Shown: piece after piece, positions 1 through 6,036 of the stretch | How the letters are laid out: every line of letters starts with the position of its first letter | Numbering within the stretch: the stretch's first letter is position 1 | Assembly (NCBI GenBank): GCA_013696915.1 | Contig: JACCXR010000181.1 | Span: 1 to 15,945, forward strand | Reading direction: 5' to 3' | DNA from: Euzebyaceae bacterium | Lineage (GTDB): Bacteria > Actinomycetota > Nitriliruptoria > Euzebyales > Egibacteraceae | Length of the DNA stretch: 15,945 bases | Notes under the pieces: generated by a model | Told to the model about the DNA's origin: nothing | Seen by the model: only the letters and a program-made list of their open reading frames with translations | Databases searched by the model: none | Program-made: the position numbers and the translations under genes

Positions 1-1346
1 AGCCGCATGCTGTGACCGGTGGCCTGGATGTAGTCGTTGACCGGGTGCTTCTGGGCCAGCGAGGTCATCAGCATCCGGGAGTAGGCGCCGGCCTCGACCA
101 CCTGGCGGTCCCAGCGCGGGGCGCAGGCCCAGGTGTACTTGTCCTTCCAGTCCTTGGCGCCGGGCTTGGGCAGGGTCCGCTTGTTCCACGGGTGGTACGG
201 CGAGATCGGGTTGCCCAGCGGGTCGGTGGCAAAGCGTGAGGTGTGGGATTCCTCGTAGTAGGAGTGCTCGACGAACTCCTCCCAGCCGATGTTGATGTCG
301 GTCAGCCGGGTGGTCACGAGCTCGCCGTCGATGACGACGCCTGGTGTGGACCAGCGGCGCTCGCCCCATTCGTCGCAGTTCTCGTAGGTCGCGTCGTAGG
401 CGTCGTGGTCGTCCCAGAAGCCGGGGTCGACGTGGTTGGTCGGGCGCGCGCCGACCTGGCGGTAGCGGTCGTCGCAGTCGTAGAAGAACTCGGGAATGTC
501 GTCCCACACCGCCATCATCCGCTGGGCGTAGTCGAAGATCTTCCCGAGCCGCGAGTGGTACTCGTTCAGCGTCTGCAGGGTCACGGTCGAGGAGACGCCG
601 CCTGGCACGACCGTCTGCGGGTGGGGGTACTTGCCGGCGAGGATGACGAACATCTCGCGGGACAGGCGCGTGAACTCCAGCCCCTCCCGGTAGAGGGAGC
701 CGGTGAGCGGGTTCAGCGCCGTCATGAGGTCGGCCATGGTCTTGAACCCGTGGTGGCGCTCGCCCTTGCATTTCCACTTCTCGGCCTTCGGCCACAGCTC
801 GGGGTTGGCCTGCTTGACGATCGACTCGGAGTAGTCGGGGCTGGCCAGGAGGTAGAGGTGGAGCGGGTTGTCGTAGCCCATCTCCGCCGCCTCCTGGAGG
901 TTGCGGACGACGGTGCCGAACGGCGGCGGGCGCAGGCCCATGGCCATCTCGATCGCGTACGCCGACGCGTGGGCGTGCACGCCACCGCACACCCCGCAGG
1001 CGCGCGACGACACGAAGATCGCGTCGCGCGGGTCCCGGCCCATGAGGATGACCTCGTAGCCGCGGAACAGCGTGGCCTGGGAGTGCGCGTCGAGGTAGCG
1101 GCCCTCGGCCAGATCGGCGACGACGTGGACGGCGAGCGCGCCGGCGACCCGGGTGACCGGGTCCATGTTGATGTCCTTGACGTGCCCGTTCGCCGCCATC
1201 AGTCGCTGGATCTGCGCTTCCCGGTCGGCGTCGGTCACCCCGACGTGCGGCTTGCTGACCGCGACCGAGTACGGGTCGGGGATGCCGTCCCGCAGGCGCG
1301 CCTTGCCGGCGGCGTCGAACTCGACGGGCAGGTTCTTGAAGCACAT
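1..1346 (-). CDS. [NiFe]-hydrogenase large subunit, actinobacterial uptake type (C-terminus beyond the window)
   Basis: This is the catalytic subunit of an H2-oxidising [NiFe]-hydrogenase. 448 codons are visible, starting at ATG 1346 (MCFKNLPVEF) and running off the left edge at about DYIQATGHSMR. The N-terminal block DPVTRVAGAL (about residues 62-71) is the family's DPVTRxxG motif; Ala replaces the usual His after it, which I remember from the group 1h-like (formerly group 5) branch. RACGVCGGVH (115-124) is the L1 motif RxCGxCxxxH, whose Cys117 and Cys120 should bind the Ni-Fe centre. The second DPCxxC ligand pair lies outside the window. The start is 6 bases after the small-subunit stop, with AAGGG upstream, so the two genes form one operon. 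Assignment to the group 1 H2-uptake lineage is firm. The subgroup (1h, or a close one such as 1f or 1l) is inferred. Confidence 0.93.
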   Translation of the reverse strand, partial: MCFKNLPVEFDAAGKARLRDGIPDPYSVAVSKPHVGVTDADREAQIQRLMAANGHVKDINMDPVTRVAGALAVHVVADLAEGRYLDAHSQATLFRGYEVILMGRDPRDAIFVSSRACGVCGGVHAHASAYAIEMAMGLRPPPFGTVVRNLQEAAEMGYDNPLHLYLLASPDYSESIVKQANPELWPKAEKWKCKGERHHGFKTMADLMTALNPLTGSLYREGLEFTRLSREMFVILAGKYPHPQTVVPGGVSSTVTLQTLNEYHSRLGKIFDYAQRMMAVWDDIPEFFYDCDDRYRQVGARPTNHVDPGFWDDHDAYDATYENCDEWGERRWSTPGVVIDGELVTTRLTDINIGWEEFVEHSYYEESHTSRFATDPLGNPISPYHPWNKRTLPKPGAKDWKDKYTWACAPRWDRQVVEAGAYSRMLMTSLAQKHPVNDYIQATGHSMR

Positions 1347-1352
1347 CGGCGG

Positions 1353-2738
1353 TCAGCCCTTCCGCGCGCGGTCGACGCCGGGGCGCACCGACAGGTCGCG
1401 TTCCCTGTCGGGATCGCGCTCCTCGGTCCATTCGGCGCGCTTGCCCCACGGCTGCACGTCGGCCTTCGACGTGTCGCTCGAACGGCGCATCTTGTCGTAG
1501 AAGCGATGGCCGACCTCCTGGAGCGCGTTGGGCTCGGACTTGCGGCGCGCCCAGCCGGTCGGGGTGTCACCGTGCAGGTCCCAGCGGACCTCGCGGTTCA
1601 GGTGGTCGTTGGAGTAGCGGCGCAGCGGCCGGATGATGCTGCCGAGCAGGCGGGAGGCGGCGGTCGACGCGAGCGACCCGGGGGGGCGCTTGTAGAAGGG
1701 GGTGAACTTGTCGGGGAAGCCCGGCATCGTGCAGCCGATGCAGGCGCCGCCGGCGTTCATGCAGCCGCCGATGCCGCTGATGGCGCCGCGCGAGGTGATG
1801 TTGCAGTTCACGACCGGTCCCCAGCAGCCGATCTCGACGAGGCATTCCTTGTCGCCGAAGTCCTCGGCGTAGGTGCCCTCCTCGTAGTAGGCGCCGCGCA
1901 CGCAGTGGCGGTGCACGGTCTCCCCGAAGAGCCACGCCGGCCGCCCGAGCTCGTCGAACTCGGGCAGCGGGCCGAAGCCCTGGAGGAAGTACAGGACCGC
2001 GGCGACGGTCTCGGTGAAGTTGTCGCCGATCGGCGCGCAGCCGGGGATGTTGACCACGGGCACGCCGAAGGCGCTGCGGTAGTCCTTTCCCAAGAAGTCC
2101 ATCATGCTCATCGCGCCGGTCGGGTTGCCCTCGGAGGCGGGGATGCCGCCCCACGTCGCGCAGGTGCCGATGGCGATCGACGCCGCGGCGTTGGCCGCGA
2201 GGCGCGCGATCCACTCCGCCGCGGTGACCGGTCGCAGCTCACCGTCCGGTCCCCACGGCTCCTCGCCCTGCGCCGACCAGTACCCGCCCGTCGCGATCGC
2301 CCGGGTCTCGTCGGCGATCGAGCCCTCGAGGATGACGACGTAGGGCCCGTCGAGCTCGCCCGAAAGCGCCATCTCGGCCGCGCGCATGAAGTGGGGCCCG
2401 GACTCGACGTTGACGACGGGGTGGTGGAGGATCAACCTCGGCAGCCCCGGATGGGCCCCGAGCAGCAGGCTCTCGACCGACGGGTTCGTCGCCCCGGTGA
2501 CGGAGACGGTGCACCCGTCGCAGCTCATGCCGGCGAACCAGAAGGCGTGGATCTTCTCCAGCGGACCGATCCGGCTGAAGGCGCTCGCCTTGGCCATCGG
2601 CTCGGCGAGATCCTCCATGTACGCCCGCGCGGGCATCCCGAAGTCGCCGAGCTCGCTGCGGTCGTGGAAGCGGTCGACCGGTCCGAGCAGCTCGAGCAGC
2701 TGCTGGGCGGGGGTCGCTTCCGTGAGCATCCGGGCCAT
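1353..2738 (-). CDS. [NiFe]-hydrogenase small (Fe-S) subunit, 461 aa
   Basis: This is the electron-transfer subunit that carries three Fe-S clusters from the Ni-Fe site. Start ATG 2738 (MARMLTEATP) is preferred over an ATG 15 codons upstream because AGGAGG sits 4 bases before it. Expected proximal-cluster ligands are Cys73 and Cys76 (GMSCDGC), Cys193 (GTCATWGG) and Cys234 (IPGCAPIGDN). Distal-cluster ligands are His276 or His278, Cys279, Cys305 and Cys312. Medial-cluster ligands are Cys326, Cys333 and Cys336, within the conserved stretch ending TMPGFPDKF. No twin-arginine signal or C-terminal membrane helix is visible. After about residue 350 comes a hydrophilic tail of about 110 residues rich in Arg, Asp and Glu, longer than I expect for this family. 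It is first in the operon with the large subunit and diverges from the accessory genes beginning at 2834. Confidence 0.94.
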   Translation of the reverse strand: MARMLTEATPAQQLLELLGPVDRFHDRSELGDFGMPARAYMEDLAEPMAKASAFSRIGPLEKIHAFWFAGMSCDGCTVSVTGATNPSVESLLLGAHPGLPRLILHHPVVNVESGPHFMRAAEMALSGELDGPYVVILEGSIADETRAIATGGYWSAQGEEPWGPDGELRPVTAAEWIARLAANAAASIAIGTCATWGGIPASEGNPTGAMSMMDFLGKDYRSAFGVPVVNIPGCAPIGDNFTETVAAVLYFLQGFGPLPEFDELGRPAWLFGETVHRHCVRGAYYEEGTYAEDFGDKECLVEIGCWGPVVNCNITSRGAISGIGGCMNAGGACIGCTMPGFPDKFTPFYKRPPGSLASTAASRLLGSIIRPLRRYSNDHLNREVRWDLHGDTPTGWARRKSEPNALQEVGHRFYDKMRRSSDTSKADVQPWGKRAEWTEERDPDRERDLSVRPGVDRARKG

Positions 2739-2765
2739 GCCGCCTCCTGGGTTGGAGCACACCAC

Positions 2766-2778
2766 TACCTGCAAGGTA
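2766..2778. promoter_or_regulatory. Candidate operator in the divergent hydrogenase/accessory promoter region
   Basis: TACCT-GCA-AGGTA is a perfect 5-3-5 inverted repeat. It lies in the 95-base gap between the hydrogenase small-subunit start (minus, 2738) and the first accessory gene (plus, 2834). The plus-strand operon encodes two winged-helix proteins, one of them PadR type, and either could bind here. Weak -10-like hexamers flank it (TACAGT near 2796-2801 for the plus strand, TATGTG on the minus strand), but no convincing -35 box was found. That the repeat is an operator is inference from symmetry and position. Confidence 0.35.
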
Positions 2779-2833
2779 CACATAGCGGCGGCGTTGGGCT
2801 ACAGTTCTGCCGAGATCGGTGAGAAGGACAGCC

Positions 2834-3088
2834 ATGAGCGGTTGGGTGATCGGCTTCATCGTCGGCGGAGTCGTCGCGCTCGTCGTCGTGGTGCTGCTGC
2901 TGCTGATGATCGCGGGCGCCCGCGGGGTGGCGGCGAAGGCCGAGGCCATCCTGGCCGCCCTCATCGAGGCGCGGGACAACACCCGGGGGCTGTGGGCCGT
3001 CTCGGGGACCAACATGGCGGCGACGCGGATCGTGGCGGCCGCCACGACCGCCCGGGAGGCGCTCGCCGGCGAGAAGGGCACGCGATGA
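2834..3088 (+). CDS. Small single-helix membrane protein 1 of the hydrogenase-linked operon, 84 aa
   Basis: I do not recognise a named family. The protein opens MSGWVIGFIVGG, and residues about 5-27 form one strongly hydrophobic helix rich in Val, Leu and Ile. A soluble part rich in Ala, Arg and Glu follows (about 28-84), probably helical. Positive residues right after the helix suggest that the C-terminal part is cytoplasmic. ATG 2834 is preferred over an ATG at 2819 because GAGAAGGA sits just upstream. The stop overlaps the next start as ATGA. It is first in a six-gene string diverging from the hydrogenase. As the hydrogenase small subunit has no visible membrane anchor, this protein and the next two may tether it or link it to the quinone pool; that role is inference. 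Confidence 0.75.
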   Translation: MSGWVIGFIVGGVVALVVVVLLLLMIAGARGVAAKAEAILAALIEARDNTRGLWAVSGTNMAATRIVAAATTAREALAGEKGTR

Positions 3089-3342
3089 GCGACACGACGC
3101 TGTGGTGGATCGCCCTGGCGCTGGGGCTGGTGGTGTCGATCGTGGCGGTCGTGCTCCTGCAGCTGTTCCTCAACGAGGTGCACCGCATCGAGCGCGGGTC
3201 GCTGGCGATCTGGAAGGCCGGCAAGCAGGTCGCGGCGAACACGGCGACGACGTGGCAGCTCGGCGAGACGTCGGAGCGGCTGGACCTCCTCACCGCCGAG
3301 GCGCTGCGCCACGACGCCTTCCTGCGCAGCCAGGGGTCTTGA
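3085..3342 (+). CDS. Small single-helix membrane protein 2 of the hydrogenase-linked operon, 85 aa
   Basis: No family recognised. The start overlaps the preceding stop (ATGA at 3085-3088), with GAGAAGGG 6 bases upstream. Residues about 7-29, after MSDTTLWW, form one hydrophobic helix of Ala, Leu and Val. The rest (NEVHRIERGSLAIWKAGKQV onward) is a charged, probably helical segment of about 55 residues with no Cys, so it is unlikely to hold a metal cofactor itself. Its architecture matches both neighbours (short N-terminal anchor, amphipathic soluble tail), so the three may form a hetero-oligomer. The only support for that is shared layout and translational coupling. Confidence 0.75.
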   Translation: MSDTTLWWIALALGLVVSIVAVVLLQLFLNEVHRIERGSLAIWKAGKQVAANTATTWQLGETSERLDLLTAEALRHDAFLRSQGS

Positions 3343-3343
3343 C

Positions 3344-3676
3344 GTGCGCAGCCTGCTGATCGTCTTGACCGCCGTGGAGATCGTCGTCTTCCTCGGTGCC
3401 GTCGTCGTCTATCTGATCGCGATCGCCGGGTCCCTGCGCCGCACCGCGGTCAACCTCGGCAAGGTCAGCTTCGGGGTCCGGGCCATCGAGACGCAGTGCG
3501 CGCCGATCGGGCCGGCGGTCACCCGGATCAACGCCCAGCTCGCGACCATCGTCGGAGCGCTGGGTGGCGTCGCCGAGCTGGCGGAGCGGCTGGCGGCCGC
3601 CGGCGACGGGAAACGGCAGACACCGCTGGAGCGCGTCGTGGACCGCATCATCCCCCACGGGCGCGCCGATGGATGA
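3344..3676 (+). CDS. Small single-helix membrane protein 3 of the hydrogenase-linked operon, 110 aa
   Basis: No family recognised. GTG 3344 is used as start, one base after the previous stop codon. Residues about 3-28, after MRSLL, form a hydrophobic helix. RRTAVNLGKVSFGVRAIE then begins a soluble, heptad-like region that could be a coiled coil. One Cys (about residue 52) is present and no metal motif is seen. The 3' end overlaps the next gene by 8 bases (3669-3676), so translation is probably coupled. The arrangement of a membrane helix plus a repeating helical tail resembles DUF948-type and scaffold proteins in general shape only; I do not assert homology. Confidence 0.72.
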   Translation: MRSLLIVLTAVEIVVFLGAVVVYLIAIAGSLRRTAVNLGKVSFGVRAIETQCAPIGPAVTRINAQLATIVGALGGVAELAERLAAAGDGKRQTPLERVVDRIIPHGRADG

Positions 3677-4052
3677 CACCTCCGCGCCGAAGTCGCCGGC
3701 GCTGCGGGCGCTCTACTGGCGGAGCGAGATCCTGCAGGTCTGCTACTGGCTGCGGGGCGAAGGGCTCGGCGACACCGTCGACGGCGCCCTGATCGAGCGT
3801 TTCCTCGGCGTCGATGCCGCCGTTGGCGTGACCTACCTCGACCGTCTCGTCGAGGAGGGCTACCTCGAGCGGGATGCCGGCGGCTACCGGTTGTCGCCGC
3901 AGGGTCTGCAGGAGGGGGCCGCCGAGTTCGCGCTGTCCTTCGCCGAGCTCACGCGCCCGTCGCACGGCGAGTGCAGCGCCGACTGCTGGTGCCACGCCTC
4001 CATCGAGGAGGCGGAGGCGTGCGCCGCGGAGCGCAAGCGGCCGACCGGATGA
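3669..4052 (+). CDS. Winged-helix-like protein with a C-terminal Cys/His motif, 127 aa
   Basis: ATG 3669 (MDDTSAPKSP) overlaps the preceding gene by 8 bases. Residues about 12-95 look like a winged helix: a helical part around LRALYWRSEILQVCYWLRG, then a pattern ending YLDRLVEEGYLERDAGGYRL, in which a recognition-type helix and a wing lead into SPQGLQEGA. The tail reads SHGECSADCWCHAS (about 98-111). His99, Cys102, Cys106, Cys108 and His109, with Cys118 further on, could bind a metal or Fe-S cluster. Being between the membrane proteins and a PadR gene, in an operon facing a hydrogenase, it could be a redox- or nickel-responsive regulator, or a maturation factor built on the same fold. Function is not established. 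Confidence 0.78.
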   Translation: MDDTSAPKSPALRALYWRSEILQVCYWLRGEGLGDTVDGALIERFLGVDAAVGVTYLDRLVEEGYLERDAGGYRLSPQGLQEGAAEFALSFAELTRPSHGECSADCWCHASIEEAEACAAERKRPTG

Positions 4053-4417
4053 GCCCCCTCTACGCCCCCGGCGGGCTGCCCCGCAACTACCTGCGGCCCT
4101 GCCTGCTGCTGCTCCTCGCCGAAGGCGCCTCGCACGGCTACGACCTCCTCGAGCACATCGCCCAGTTGGGGCTCGAGCGCGCGGACCCGGGTGGGCTCTA
4201 CCGGACCCTCCGCGCCATGGAGCGCGAAGGACTCGTACGGTCGTGGTGGGAGCACTCCGCGTCCGGCCCGGCCCGCCGCACGTACGACCTGACCGACGAG
4301 GGGCTCGACTGGCTCCACGCCTGGGCGGGCTCCCTGCGCGAGGTGCACCGCCACCTCGGGGGCTACCTCGCCCGCTACGAAGTCCTGGAACGCTCCGCGT
4401 CGCGCATCGCGCCATGA
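4049..4417 (+). CDS. PadR-family transcriptional regulator, 122 aa
   Basis: This is a DNA-binding winged-helix repressor of the PadR family. ATG 4049 (MSPLYAPGG) overlaps the previous stop as ATGA. The family pattern is clear: LLLLAEGASHGYDLLEHI (about residues 20-37), then GGLYRTLRAMEREGLVRSWW (recognition helix and start of the wing) and SGPARRTYDLTDEGLDWL (wing and following helix). After it comes only a short C-terminal helix (LHAWAGSLREVHRHLGGYLA), as in the small PadR subfamily that dimerises through this helix. The most economical target is the divergent promoter region at 2739-2833, including the 13-bp inverted repeat, making it a candidate regulator of the hydrogenase and its own operon. 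The ligand is unknown. Confidence 0.9.
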   Translation: MSPLYAPGGLPRNYLRPCLLLLLAEGASHGYDLLEHIAQLGLERADPGGLYRTLRAMEREGLVRSWWEHSASGPARRTYDLTDEGLDWLHAWAGSLREVHRHLGGYLARYEVLERSASRIAP

Positions 4418-5184
4418 GGGTCGCACTCGCCGGCAAGGGCGGCGCCGGCAAGACGACCACGGCCGCGACCCTGGCCCGCCTGCTCGCTCGCGGCGGCGAC
4501 CCGGTCGTTGCGGTCGACGCCGACAGCAACCCCAACCTCGCGCTGGCGCTGGGTCTCGACCGCGAGCGCGCTCGCGCGGTGGCGTCCCTCCCGCCGGAGC
4601 TCGTCTCCCGGAGGCTCGACGGCCACCGACTGACCGAGCCGCTCGAGACGGTCCTCGACCGCTACGCCACGGACGGCCCCGACGGTGTGCGGGTGCTGGC
4701 GATGGGCATGCCGGCCCACGCCGAGGAGGGCTGCCTGTGCGCGGCGCACGCCACGGTGAGCGCACTGCTCGGCGACCTCGGTGACCGCCCTGACTGGCAG
4801 ACGGTCGTCGACCTGGAGGCGTCGCCCGAGCACCTCAGCCGGGGGACCGCCCGCCACGCCGACGTCCTCCTGCTGATCGCCGAGCCGTACTACCGTGCGC
4901 TCGAGGCCGTCCGCCGTCTCGCGCGCCTGGCCGCAGAACTGCCGATCCCGCGCGTCGCCGTCGTCGCGAACAAGCTCCGCACCACAGCGGACGCCGATGC
5001 GGTCGCCCAGTTCTGCGACCGCCATGACCTCGAACTGGCCGGAGGAATCCCCTGGAGCGACGCCGTGGTCGCGGCGGACGGCGCCGGCGTCCCGCTCATC
5101 GAAGACGATCCCGACGGCGACGTCGTCGCCGCCGTCGGACGGCTGGCCCGCTGGACCGCGGGCCGACCGACCAACGGAAGCTGA
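4414..5184 (+). CDS. CooC-family P-loop ATPase (nickel-insertion type), 256 aa
   Basis: ATG 4414 overlaps the PadR stop as ATGA. Residues 7-15, GKGGAGKTT, are the Walker A motif of the MinD/ParA/CooC class. DADSNPNLALALG (about 35-47) is the following CooC-like switch. GCLC (106-109) gives the CxC metal-binding pair Cys107/Cys109 typical of CooC, and DLEASPEHLSRGTA (133-146) matches the family's D-x-EA-x-x-EHL-x-RGTA signature. CooC uses ATP-driven dimerisation to deliver nickel to carbon monoxide dehydrogenase. No such enzyme is encoded here, so delivery of Ni to the adjacent [NiFe]-hydrogenase, beside or instead of HypB, is the natural inference. It is last in the six-gene string. Family membership is firm; the client protein is not. 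Confidence 0.9.
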   Translation: MRVALAGKGGAGKTTTAATLARLLARGGDPVVAVDADSNPNLALALGLDRERARAVASLPPELVSRRLDGHRLTEPLETVLDRYATDGPDGVRVLAMGMPAHAEEGCLCAAHATVSALLGDLGDRPDWQTVVDLEASPEHLSRGTARHADVLLLIAEPYYRALEAVRRLARLAAELPIPRVAVVANKLRTTADADAVAQFCDRHDLELAGGIPWSDAVVAADGAGVPLIEDDPDGDVVAAVGRLARWTAGRPTNGS

Positions 5185-5211
5185 CGCAGGCTCTGCCGGA
5201 GGCACTCGACG

Positions 5212-5258
5212 CGTGGCGTCAGCTGCGCCGGGGTCGCGCCGACTGATCGGACGCCACG
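5212..5258. terminator. Possible hairpin terminator after the CooC-type gene
   Basis: CGTGGCGTC (5212-5220) and GACGCCACG (5250-5258) are perfect 9-base inverted arms with a GC-rich 29-base middle that can fold further. The hairpin begins 28 bases after the CooC-type stop. It also lies downstream of the minus-strand gene ending at 5312, so it could serve both converging operons. There is no T-run, so factor-independent termination is uncertain. Confidence 0.4.
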
Positions 5259-5311
5259 GAGGGCGTCTGACCTGCCGGCGTCGCACCGGACCTTCAGGAG
5301 CTGGCGGCGTC

Positions 5312-5479
5312 CTACCGCTCGGCGGCCGGGGCAGCGGCGAGGATCCACGGCCGCCCGTTACACCCAGGGCAGCGCGCCATGGCACCGTCCACGTCGGAAA
5401 ACGGCACCTCGAGCACTGCCCAGCGGCTGCAGGAAGCGCAGTACGCCCGCAGCCGACGCGTGAGCGTCATGGTGCTCAT
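5312..5479 (-). CDS. Tiny putative zinc-ribbon protein, 55 aa
   Basis: A short minus-strand reading frame starts ATG 5479 (MSTMTLTRRL) and ends TAG at 5312. It contains YCASC (about residues 13-17) and, about 20 residues on, RCPGC (36-40): two CxxC knuckles spaced as in a four-Cys zinc ribbon, with a hydrophobic segment (WAVLEVPF) between. Its start overlaps the upstream gene's stop as ATGA, which supports translation by coupling, since its own Shine-Dalgarno is poor. A second ATG three codons in is possible. Function unknown; such mini-ribbons often bind nucleic acid or act as protein adaptors. No homology search could be run. Confidence 0.6.
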   Translation of the reverse strand: MSTMTLTRRLRAYCASCSRWAVLEVPFSDVDGAMARCPGCNGRPWILAAAPAAER

Positions 5480-5685
5480 CCGAAGTCACGCCGGTTGGGG
5501 TCGTCCTTCCAACCGCCGTGCAGGGAACAGGTCGGGCTGGGGTTGTAGCGCGAAAGGGCCGCGGTGCAGCCCTCCGCGGCGCAGGATCGGGGTCCTTCAA
5601 GGACCGCGCGCTGGCGCCGTGATTGAAGGGCGACGGCACGACTGTGCCGAAGGCTGGGACCACTGCCATGGCTATGGAGAGCCAT
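5476..5685 (-). CDS. Small putative zinc-binding protein with an LSRYNP motif, 69 aa
   Basis: ATG 5685 (MALHSHGSG) is chosen over a GTG at 5709 because GAGGTGA lies 7 bases upstream. Residues about 35-56 read CAAEGCTAALSRYNP followed by SPTCSLH. The pattern C-x4-C-x4-LSRYNP-x3-C-x2-H resembles a metal knuckle I recall from small actinobacterial proteins and regulator tails (two Cys, LSxYN, then C-x2-C/H). The first 30 residues are basic (several Arg and His) with no membrane helix. It is coupled by ATGA to the second mini-ribbon gene. A 6-base inverted repeat (5668-5673 and 5680-5685) covers the start codon, so its initiation could be structured. Role unknown; a regulator or adaptor is plausible. 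Confidence 0.6.
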   Translation of the reverse strand: MALHSHGSGPSLRHSRAVALQSRRQRAVLEGPRSCAAEGCTAALSRYNPSPTCSLHGGWKDDPNRRDFG

Positions 5686-6036
5686 TGGATTGTCACCTCG
5701 TGACCGCACGGGGGCGGCGGTAGAGTCACGCGCCTGGAGCTGGGGTCTGGAGCTGCCGGGGCGACGAGACAGTCTTGTACGGTCTTGTTCCGCAAGGACT
5801 TCCGCCCGCGTGGTCCGGGAACGGGTGACGGGTCCAGGCCACGGCTGCGAGTGGCGCGTCGCGGGTCCGAGCGGTGCACGCCGCTGCAGCAGTCCAGCGA
5901 CGATCCTTCCCGGCTCGGACGCGCCCGAATCCTCGCACGCCGATTTCCATCGGGCGCCGTATCAGTGCCCCCACTGCCCGCTCTCCTGGACGGCTGACCG
6001 AATGGTCGCCGTCCATCCAGACGGGAGAGAGCCCAA
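5686..6036. other. Divergent intergenic region, no firm gene
   Basis: These 351 bases separate the minus-strand zinc-protein pair from the exported Calx-beta protein. They should hold both promoters. A 7-base direct repeat, GTCTTGT (5772-5778 and 5782-5788), repeats every 10 bases, one helical turn, and could be an activator site. A plus-strand frame ending at 6040 contains YQCPHCPLSW and overlaps the next start as ATGA, but lacks a plausible start and a second Cys pair, so I do not call it. Confidence 0.5.

Noticed and set aside
243..2822. 859-codon open frame on the plus strand opposite the hydrogenase genes
   Set aside because: It is antisense to two clear hydrogenase subunit genes. Its composition (long Val, Arg, Gly and Asp runs) is what complementary codons of a high-GC gene give, and it has no domain or motif.
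5726..6016. 96-codon minus-strand frame in the divergent gap
   Set aside because: No Shine-Dalgarno or motif; the region must hold promoters for both neighbours.
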